Of a stretch of DNA of 11,490 nucleotides, positions 1 to 5,754 are shown in pieces (position 1 is the first letter of the stretch; each line of letters begins with the position of its first letter). Under the pieces are notes generated by a model that worked only from the letters and a program-made list of their open reading frames with translations, was not told the DNA's origin and made no database searches. Both the position numbers and the translations under genes were made by a program. The DNA is from Ignavibacteriota bacterium (GTDB lineage: Bacteria; Bacteroidota; Ignavibacteria; Tepidaquicellales; Tepidaquicellaceae): NCBI GenBank assembly GCA_003158365.1, contig PMIW01000027.1:671-12160 (forward strand), in the 5' to 3' direction.

Positions 1-138
1 TGTAACATTTATGATGTTTTTATTCCTCGAGATATTTCTTTAATTTCAATTCATTCATTTCAATAATTACTTAAACTTATTTCCTTTCCTAAAATTTTAA
101 ATTAAATATTCATATATCTGTAACTCAGATTTAAAGTA

Positions 139-171
139 TCTCAACGGAGATTGACTAAATAATATAGTCAA
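139..171. repeat. Two adjacent short hairpins in the leader upstream of the glycerate kinase gene
   Basis: TCTC/GAGA with a 4-nt loop (139-150) is followed at once by TTGACTA (151-157) and its exact complement TAGTCAA (165-171) around a 7-nt loop. No T-tract follows, so this is not a classical terminator. It could be an operator or part of the 5' leader. The rest of 1-280 shows no gene on either strand, no convincing TAnnTTTG promoter and only a C7 run at 192-198. Confidence 0.3.
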
Positions 172-280
172 CAAGTAACAACATTTCAAATCCCCCCCTC
201 ATTTTTCTTCGAATCATTTTAACTGTTTGATTGTTAAGGTAGTTAAGATTAAGAAGAAAATATATTAATGATTAAATTAT

Positions 281-1462
281 ATGAAAGTTCTGATTGCTCC
301 TGATTCGTTTAAATCCACATTAACGTCCATACAAGCTGTCGAAATAATTGCTGATGTTTTTAAATCAGAAGATTTTAAGACGCATTCAGTACCAATCGGA
401 GACGGAGGAGAGGGAACCGTTGATGCTTTGATTTACTCTTTAGGAGGAAAGAAAAAATATATTGAGGTTCTTGACCCGCTCGGCAGAAAAATTAAAACTT
501 ATTACGGAATTAAAAACAAATCCGCTTTTATCGAGATTTCAAAAGCAGCAGGATTAATGCTCCTGGATGAATCCGAATATAACCCTTCTCAGACCACGAC
601 TATAGGATTCGGACAAATGATCAATGATGCACTTCATAACGGTGCCGATAAAATATATCTCGGACTTGGCGGAACAGCCACTAATGATGCAGGCATAGGA
701 ATGCTTTCCGCGTTAGGAGTCAAATTTTTCGATAAAACGGGAGATGAAATTCAGGGATTTTTATGCGGTTCTATGCTCGAAAAAATAGATAAAATTGATG
801 ATAGTTGTATTACCGGCCTGATTAAAAAAATTGAATTTATTGTAATTTCAGATGTAAGGAATGCTTTGACCGGTAAAAACGGCGCAGCAAAAATATTTGC
901 AAAACAAAAAGGTGCTGACTTATTGATGGTTGAAGAACTCGAAAAAGGAATGTTGCATTACGCTTCCATAATAAAAAATACATTCGGTATAGAGCCTGAA
1001 TTTCAGGGAGCAGGTGCCGCAGGAGGTGTCGGAGTTTCCATTAAAGCGTTTTTAAACGCAACTATAAATCCGGGTATTGAATGTGTTATCGATTTGCTCG
1101 GACTCGAAAAAATAATTCCTGAATATGATTTAATAATAGTCGGCGAAGGTTCAATGGATTACCAGACGGCTTTCGGTAAAGCACCTGTAGGAATTGCCCG
1201 TATTGCAAAAAAATATAATAAAAAAGTTATTGCAATTGCAGGTAAACTCGGCAAAGATGCGGACAGTCTTTATAAAGAAGGAATTGATTTGATATTTTCA
1301 TATTACGGAGATGTTGAAGTCAATCTTGAATATATTAAAAAACATTCCGAAAAAATGCTGAAAGAAACAGCTAATTTAGCTAAATATATAATTATAACAA
1401 ACCCTAACTTAAAAAATAAAAAATTTACATGCTATGAAACCGAAAATTTATATCACACATAA
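281..1462 (+). CDS. Glycerate 2-kinase (GlxK/GarK family)
   Basis: This cytosolic kinase phosphorylates D-glycerate with ATP. Characterised GlxK/GarK enzymes give 2-phosphoglycerate, which feeds lower glycolysis. The 393-residue protein carries the family motifs in order: APDSFK at 6-11, GDGGEGT at 40-46, GGTATNDAG at 130-138, the SDV-N-L-G block near 190-197, GAGAAGGVG at 243-251, and GEGSMDYQTAFGKAP at 288-302. Length and colinearity match a complete enzyme. The ATG at 281 is chosen because the conserved N-terminal strand MKVLIAPDSF begins right there; the ATG at 267-269 is in another frame and soon stops. No good Shine-Dalgarno precedes it. The last 29 nt overlap the start of the dehydrogenase gene, which indicates co-transcription and a shared glycerate pathway. 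The family call is firm. Whether the product is 2- or 3-phosphoglycerate rests on family knowledge. Confidence 0.93.
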   Translation: MKVLIAPDSFKSTLTSIQAVEIIADVFKSEDFKTHSVPIGDGGEGTVDALIYSLGGKKKYIEVLDPLGRKIKTYYGIKNKSAFIEISKAAGLMLLDESEYNPSQTTTIGFGQMINDALHNGADKIYLGLGGTATNDAGIGMLSALGVKFFDKTGDEIQGFLCGSMLEKIDKIDDSCITGLIKKIEFIVISDVRNALTGKNGAAKIFAKQKGADLLMVEELEKGMLHYASIIKNTFGIEPEFQGAGAAGGVGVSIKAFLNATINPGIECVIDLLGLEKIIPEYDLIIVGEGSMDYQTAFGKAPVGIARIAKKYNKKVIAIAGKLGKDADSLYKEGIDLIFSYYGDVEVNLEYIKKHSEKMLKETANLAKYIIITNPNLKNKKFTCYETENLYHT

Positions 1463-2417
1463 AATTCCTGAAAAAGGAATTAATATGCTTAAGAACGACT
1501 TTGATGTAGAATTAAATGATTACAACGGAATTGTCAGCAAAAACCACTTAATAGAAAAATCTAAAGATAAACAGGTAATTCTCTCTTTATTGTCGGATGT
1601 TGTTGACTTTGAAGTGATAACTAAATGTAAAAGCCTTAAAATGATTTCAAACTATGCCGTAGGTTATAATAATATCGATATAAATGCCGCAACAGAAAAA
1701 GGAATTGTTGTTACTAATACTCCCAGAACTCTTGATGAAACCACAGCGGATTTTGTATTTGCCCTAATTTTGTCTGTTGCAAGACGTATTGTTGAATCTG
1801 ATAAATTTATGAGAAGTAAAAAATTTAAGGGATGGGGTCCAATGGAATTTCTTGGCCAGGATGTTTATAATGCTACGCTTGGGGTAGTAGGCATGGGTAG
1901 TATTGGAAAAGAAGTGGCTAAGCGAGGGTATTACGGCTTCAGTATGGATATAATTTATTATGACAGATCTTTTGACCCTTCTTCAGTTGGATTTAAGGCA
2001 AATTCCGTATCATTCGATACTTTGTTGAAGGAATCCGATTTTATAACTCTTAATGTCCCATTAAATCAGGGTACTTTTCATTTAATAGGTGAAAAAGAAC
2101 TTAAAAAAATGAAGAAAACTGCCTATCTTATAAACACATCACGCGGACCCGTTGTGGATGAAAAAGCGCTCTATAAATTCCTAAAAGAAAAAAGAATAGC
2201 AGGTGCAGCTCTCGATGTCTATGAAAATGAACCCGATTTTATTTCGGGACTTGAGACTCTTGATAATATTATAATGACTCCGCACATTGCCAGTGCATCA
2301 AAAAAGACCCGTGAGCTGATGTCTGTTAAAGCAGCACAGAATATTATAGATTATTTTGAGGGTAGAATTCCTTCGGGGCTTGTTAATAAAGATGTGATTA
2401 AGCTGGAAATCGGTTAA
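1434..2417 (+). CDS. D-2-hydroxyacid dehydrogenase, probable glyoxylate/hydroxypyruvate reductase
   Basis: This is an NAD(P)H-dependent oxidoreductase of the D-2-hydroxyacid dehydrogenase family, predicted to reduce glyoxylate to glycolate and/or hydroxypyruvate to D-glycerate. The 327 residues show the substrate-side motif NYAVGYNNID (73-82), the Rossmann motif GMGSIG (153-158), and the catalytic triad R237 (in NTSRGP), E266 (in DVYENEP) and H284 (in TPHIAS). The residues after the second Rossmann strand (YYDRS, 175-179) do not settle NADH versus NADPH. The ATG at 1434 gives the expected N-terminus MKPKIYITHKIP and lies inside the 3' end of the glycerate kinase gene, a 29-nt overlap in another frame. 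Pairing with glycerate kinase favours hydroxypyruvate/glyoxylate over lactate or phosphoglycerate as substrate. There is no ACT domain, which argues against a full-length SerA. Confidence 0.9.
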   Translation: MKPKIYITHKIPEKGINMLKNDFDVELNDYNGIVSKNHLIEKSKDKQVILSLLSDVVDFEVITKCKSLKMISNYAVGYNNIDINAATEKGIVVTNTPRTLDETTADFVFALILSVARRIVESDKFMRSKKFKGWGPMEFLGQDVYNATLGVVGMGSIGKEVAKRGYYGFSMDIIYYDRSFDPSSVGFKANSVSFDTLLKESDFITLNVPLNQGTFHLIGEKELKKMKKTAYLINTSRGPVVDEKALYKFLKEKRIAGAALDVYENEPDFISGLETLDNIIMTPHIASASKKTRELMSVKAAQNIIDYFEGRIPSGLVNKDVIKLEIG

Positions 2418-2449
2418 ATTATTAATTAAAAAAAATATTATTTTACTGA

Positions 2450-2569
2450 AAATATAATGTAATTACTGAAAAATATAATAATCTCGATGATAAATCTAAA
2501 ATTTTAATAAACAATATTCCTGTTCTCCCGTATTATAAAGAAAGTGAAATATTTTCTTTGGCATTGTGA
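2450..2569 (+). other. Short coding-looking open frame without a start codon; possible gene remnant
   Basis: Between the dehydrogenase and the DUF5916 gene, a 39-codon frame closed by TGA reads like ordinary protein (for example NNLDDKSKILINN, then IPVLPYYKESEIF). It opens just after a TGA and has no ATG or GTG; the only TTG codons lie at its very end. A diverged direct repeat (TTACTGAAAATATAAT at 2443-2458, and TTACTGAAAAATATAAT at 2463-2479) covers its 5' end. It may be the tail of a decayed gene, or chance in AT-rich DNA. I do not recognise a family. Confidence 0.2.
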
Positions 2570-2629
2570 CTTTTTTTGATTTTTAAACGTCTAATTAACT
2601 AAAGAGATTTAATTTAAAAATATTTTAAC

Positions 2630-2634
2630 GGGGA
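2630..2634 (+). promoter_or_regulatory. Possible ribosome-binding site for the DUF5916 gene
   Basis: GGGGA lies 8 nt before the ATT at 2643 and 5 nt before the ATT at 2640. It is the only purine-rich G cluster in an otherwise AT-rich leader. It supports initiation at the head of the signal peptide rather than at the TTG at 2796, which has no such sequence in front. Confidence 0.4.
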
Positions 2635-2642
2635 CGGGCATT

Positions 2643-5117
2643 ATTAAAAACACAAAATACTATTTAATTTTAATTATTCTTCTCTCTTCTCTTCTCATAC
2701 AAAAAAGTTATACTCAGGTAGTTAATTTAAGTCCCGGTGAAATTGGTTTTCAAAATCAATTTGATTCTTACATAAGTGGTTTTTCTGATGTCGGATTGGA
2801 TTCAGTTAAAACATCCGGTGCTATGGATACCTCTTCTGTTTCACAAAAAACAACCATTAAGTTTTCACCGAATTCTTTTAATTCAATTGAAATTAAAAAA
2901 TATAATAACACAAATATAAAAATTGACGGCGAGCTTAATGAGGCGGTATGGAAAAAAATCGAAAAATTTGGAAATTTCGCGGAAGTCAGCCCCGGCGATA
3001 ATTCCAGACCGGATGTTGAAACCGAAGTAATGATGTATTATGATGATGAAAATTTGTATTTAGGCTTTATTTGTTACGAAAAAGATATGACTAAATTAAG
3101 GAAATCCCTATGCGAACGAGATAAAATGTTCAGTGATGATTTTTGCGGATTATTTCTTGACACGTATAACGAAGGCAGACAGGCGTATGAACTATTTGTA
3201 AATCCCTGTGGCATTCAGGGAGATTTATTGTGGACTACACCCGGTAATGAGGATGACACTTTTGATATGATCTGGTATTCGGCAGCCAAAGTATATAATG
3301 ATAAATGGACTATTGAAATTGCAATTCCATATAAAAGCATCAGGTTCCCAGATAAAAAATTGCAGGACTGGCAAATTCAGTTCCTGCGTATAAGACCAAG
3401 GGAAAACAGGTATCAATATTCTTTAATGGCATTGTCCCGTGATGACCCGACTTTATTTACACATGCCTGTAAAATAAAGGGAGTCGAGCAAATTAAAGGC
3501 GGTAAGAATTTTGAATTATTGCCTTATGTAATCGGAACTCAGACAGGCGCCATTACAGACAACAGTAATTCTAATTCCGAATTTAAAAATGAAAAACCTG
3601 AAGGCGATTTTGGTTTTAATCTGAAATATGGCATTACATCAAACATTACAGCTGACGTTGCAGTTAATCCTGACTTCTCTCAAATTGAATCAGACGCAGG
3701 AATTATAACCGTCAATAATCCGGTTGCATATTCATTCTCAGAAAAGCGTCCCTTTTTTCTCGAAGGAGCCAATATATTCAATTCACCCGTTTTTGTTGTC
3801 TATACGCGCTCCATTAATAACCCGTTCCTTGCAACCAAGCTTACAGGTAAAATAGGTAAAACAGAATTTGGCTATCTTTCTGCATATGATAAGAATACAT
3901 CTTTTATAATACCATTTGCTCAAAGCAGCGATGTTATTTCGACAGACAGGACTTCTTTATCCAATATTTTCAGAGTGAAGCAGACATTGAAAAACGAATC
4001 ATATATAGGCTTCATATTGACCGACAGGGAAGTGAATAAAGAAGGACCATTTTCATTAAAATTACTCAATTTTGACAGCTATAGGAATAATAAATCTCAG
4101 TTTCTAAATGTCGATGGATATAACAGGGCATTTGGTATCGATGGTAAATTTCAGTTTTTGGATAATTATATTCTCGATTTCCAGGTAATGAAGTATGTAA
4201 CAAAAGAAATCAATTATCCGCAATATGATAACTCAGGTACATTCGACCACGGAAAATATACAAATGCATTAGACGGAGAATATTATACAGGTTTTCAGAA
4301 TTATGCAATATTAACCAGAAGTGCCAGGTCCTGGAATTATAATGTATCATACAGGGATATATCTCCGACCGCACGAAGAGATAACGGATATCTCGGGAAC
4401 AATGATTTCAGGGAAATTGCATCCTGGCAGGGTTATATGTTCTATCCTGATTCAAAAACTTTTTTAAGAGTGCAACCGGAATTTAATGCTTATATTAGAA
4501 GCTTTTATGACGGCACCCCAAGAGAGCAATTTCTGAGGCCGAATATCTGGATACAGTTTAGTAATCAAATGAATTTGTACTCGGGGTTTATGCTTGTTAA
4601 TAATGAAAGATTTGGCGGTATATTTCACGAAGGTGCTAGAAGGGGATTTATTAATTTCAACATAAATACATTTAAATTAATAACGTTAGGGGGCTATATT
4701 GAAATTGGAAAATATATTATTCGCTCGGATAATCCTTATATTGGATATGGCAGGGATATTGAATTCTGGTCAACATTTAAACCTCTTAATAATATTGTCA
4801 TACAAAATAATTACACATATTATGAACTCTCAAAAGGATACCGGGGTGAAATGATTTATGCGGGTTATATTTTCAGAAATACTACTTCGTATAACCTGAC
4901 AAGAGATATTACTGCGAGAATAATCTGTGAATATAATACGTTTTCAGGCAGCTTTTATTTAAATCCGCTGGCCAGTTATAAGCCGAATCCATTTACAATT
5001 TTCTATTTTGGATTTACAAATATGTTTAACGACACAGATACTCCGAACGGACAGCCAAAGTATATTTTGTCCGACAGGCAATTCTTTTTGAAAATGCAGT
5101 ATTTATTCAGAATATAA
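2643..5117 (+). CDS. DUF5916 outer-membrane protein with N-terminal CBM9-like domain
   Basis: This is a large exported protein of the DUF5916 family, which has a carbohydrate-binding family 9-like domain followed by a C-terminal beta-barrel; its function is not established. Counting from 2643 (824 residues), residues 1-25 form a signal peptide: KNTK, a long Leu/Ile core, then SYTQ. The CBM9-like region (about 81-280) has the hallmark IDGELNEAVW. The family signature follows near 321-380, with VNPDFSQIESD and KRPFFLEGANIF. The remainder is rich in alternating aromatic and polar strands and ends in YLFRI, as expected of a barrel. The first conventional start is a TTG at 2796 that would delete the signal peptide. 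The frame is open back to 2613 with no ATG, GTG or TTG before 2796, so ATT at 2643 (or 2640) is my chosen start. The gene appears monocistronic, with a strong terminator after it. Family call firm; start uncertain. Confidence 0.85.
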   Translation: MKNTKYYLILIILLSSLLIQKSYTQVVNLSPGEIGFQNQFDSYISGFSDVGLDSVKTSGAMDTSSVSQKTTIKFSPNSFNSIEIKKYNNTNIKIDGELNEAVWKKIEKFGNFAEVSPGDNSRPDVETEVMMYYDDENLYLGFICYEKDMTKLRKSLCERDKMFSDDFCGLFLDTYNEGRQAYELFVNPCGIQGDLLWTTPGNEDDTFDMIWYSAAKVYNDKWTIEIAIPYKSIRFPDKKLQDWQIQFLRIRPRENRYQYSLMALSRDDPTLFTHACKIKGVEQIKGGKNFELLPYVIGTQTGAITDNSNSNSEFKNEKPEGDFGFNLKYGITSNITADVAVNPDFSQIESDAGIITVNNPVAYSFSEKRPFFLEGANIFNSPVFVVYTRSINNPFLATKLTGKIGKTEFGYLSAYDKNTSFIIPFAQSSDVISTDRTSLSNIFRVKQTLKNESYIGFILTDREVNKEGPFSLKLLNFDSYRNNKSQFLNVDGYNRAFGIDGKFQFLDNYILDFQVMKYVTKEINYPQYDNSGTFDHGKYTNALDGEYYTGFQNYAILTRSARSWNYNVSYRDISPTARRDNGYLGNNDFREIASWQGYMFYPDSKTFLRVQPEFNAYIRSFYDGTPREQFLRPNIWIQFSNQMNLYSGFMLVNNERFGGIFHEGARRGFINFNINTFKLITLGGYIEIGKYIIRSDNPYIGYGRDIEFWSTFKPLNNIVIQNNYTYYELSKGYRGEMIYAGYIFRNTTSYNLTRDITARIICEYNTFSGSFYLNPLASYKPNPFTIFYFGFTNMFNDTDTPNGQPKYILSDRQFFLKMQYLFRI

Positions 5118-5221
5118 ATAACACAATTCGCTTCTTAAAATCCGGAAATTGAAATAAGTTAAGCAGCAGGATTAGCCGAATAAAAAAATAATTTTAAATT
5201 ATAATTCCGGATTCTGTAATT

Positions 5222-5256
5222 AACGTTCCTGTTTTTTAAACGGGAACGTTTTTATT
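5222..5256 (+). terminator. Strong intrinsic terminator of the DUF5916 gene
   Basis: AACGTTCC (5222-5229) pairs with GGAACGTT (5243-5250). The stem continues through a T-G wobble and GTTT/AAAC to a 3-nt T loop, making 13 pairs in all. It runs straight into TTTATT. It lies about 105 bp after the DUF5916 stop and upstream of the next promoter element, so the two genes are separate units. Confidence 0.8.
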
Positions 5257-5307
5257 AAGGAACAAAATCTTCAAATTTGAATTTTCAATAGACAAAGTAT
5301 TATTATA

Positions 5308-5315
5308 TATTTTTG
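5308..5315 (+). promoter_or_regulatory. Bacteroidota-type -7 promoter element (TAnnTTTG) for the YESQA-repeat gene
   Basis: TATTTTTG matches the TAnnTTTG consensus exactly. It sits 72 bp before the start codon and just downstream of the preceding terminator. No good TTG-type -33 box is seen at the usual distance; the nearest TTTG (5276-5279) is too far upstream. The implied 5' leader is about 65 nt. Confidence 0.5.
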
Positions 5316-5373
5316 CGTTTGATAGAAATTCAGATAATATTAAGTTATTGATAATTAATGTTTAAAACAAATC

Positions 5374-5378
5374 GGGAG
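5374..5378 (+). promoter_or_regulatory. Shine-Dalgarno sequence of the YESQA-repeat gene
   Basis: GGGAG lies 8 nt upstream of the ATG at 5387. It is the best ribosome-binding site in the window and fixes that start. Confidence 0.55.
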
Positions 5379-5386
5379 TAAGTCTT

Positions 5387-5734
5387 ATGAAATTCAGATT
5401 AATTGTTTTTACTCTGGTAATATTTTCGTGTTTTATTATCTCTTCTGTAAATGCCCAGAAAGTTTTTTCTGTCAACTATGAAAGCCAGGCAGATGTCAAG
5501 GTATTCGTTGTGAATTATGAAAGCCAGGCTGATTTATGCGTATATAAATTAAAATATGAAAGCCAAGCAGGGGATAATAACGGGAAATGGTATTTTGTGG
5601 ATTATGAAAGTCAGGCCCATAAAAAAATTTATTTTGTTAATTATGAAAGCCAGGCAGACCTAAAAATTTACTTTGTGGATTATGAAAGTCAGGCAGGATG
5701 GAAAAACAGGGCAAAATATTACGTGATGGAGTAA
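5387..5734 (+). CDS. Small secreted protein with six YESQA repeats (DUF6150-like)
   Basis: The 115-residue precursor has a clear signal peptide (Lys/Arg start, hydrophobic core 5-20, V-N-A then Q24 as a signal peptidase I site), so it is exported. The mature part is almost wholly repeats: YESQA at 31, 44, 57, 73, 86 and 99, each preceded by a short beta-like stretch such as KIYFVD or KVFVVN. Spacing is 13-13-16-13-13 residues, and repeats 3 and 6 both end in YESQAG, so the protein is two halves of three repeats. It ends with GWKNRAKYYVME. I recognise the pattern as that of DUF6150 proteins of Bacteroidota, whose function is unknown; this is from memory of the family, not a search. It has its own promoter and Shine-Dalgarno and is convergent with the kinase gene. 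C15 is not in a lipobox, so it is not a lipoprotein. Confidence 0.85.
   Translation: MKFRLIVFTLVIFSCFIISSVNAQKVFSVNYESQADVKVFVVNYESQADLCVYKLKYESQAGDNNGKWYFVDYESQAHKKIYFVNYESQADLKIYFVDYESQAGWKNRAKYYVME
5477..5694 (+). repeat. Six in-frame 14-bp direct repeats inside the secreted repeat gene
   Basis: The core TATGAAAGYCARGC begins at 5477, 5516, 5555, 5603, 5642 and 5681, at intervals of 39, 39, 48, 39 and 39 bp. Only the third positions of the Ser and Gln codons vary within the core. All copies are in frame and encode YESQA. Confidence 0.9.
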
Positions 5735-5745
5735 TATTTTTATTA
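5713..5745. terminator. AT-rich hairpin overlapping a stop codon; probable bidirectional terminator
   Basis: AAAATATTAC (5713-5722) and GTAATATTTT (5731-5740) form a perfect 10-bp stem with an 8-nt loop, followed by TATTAATT. The right arm contains the TAA stop (5732-5734) of the repeat protein. On the minus strand the stem also ends in TTTT, followed by a further T5 run after a few bases. It lies 15 nt past the kinase stop, so it may end both convergent transcripts. The stem has only two G-C pairs, so strength is uncertain. Confidence 0.5.
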
Positions 5746-5754
5746 ATTCTCTGA

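Noticed and set aside
1..60. A 12-codon minus-strand frame (MNELKLKKYLEE) at the left edge
   Set aside because: It is too short, has stops on both sides and shows no supporting signal.
2796..2798. TTG as the start of the DUF5916 gene
   Set aside because: It would remove a clear signal peptide from an outer-membrane protein, and no ribosome-binding site precedes it.
3225..3416. A 63-codon minus-strand frame inside the DUF5916 gene
   Set aside because: It is antisense to the conserved CBM9-like region and has no recognisable features.
5139..5213. Inverted copies of AATCCGGAA / TTCCGGATT (5139-5147 and 5205-5213)
   Set aside because: The core TCCGGA is itself palindromic and the copies are 57 nt apart with no T-tract, so a functional hairpin is not supported; the terminator just downstream is far stronger.
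5387..5440. Lipoprotein signal using C15 of the repeat protein
   Set aside because: The residues before the Cys (I-F-S) do not fit a lipobox, and a good signal peptidase I site (V-N-A) follows at 21-23.
5477..5694. Regularly spaced 14-bp repeats resembling a small CRISPR array
   Set aside because: The repeats are too short, the 25-bp intervals are similar to each other, and all copies are in frame inside a secreted protein with its own Shine-Dalgarno sequence.
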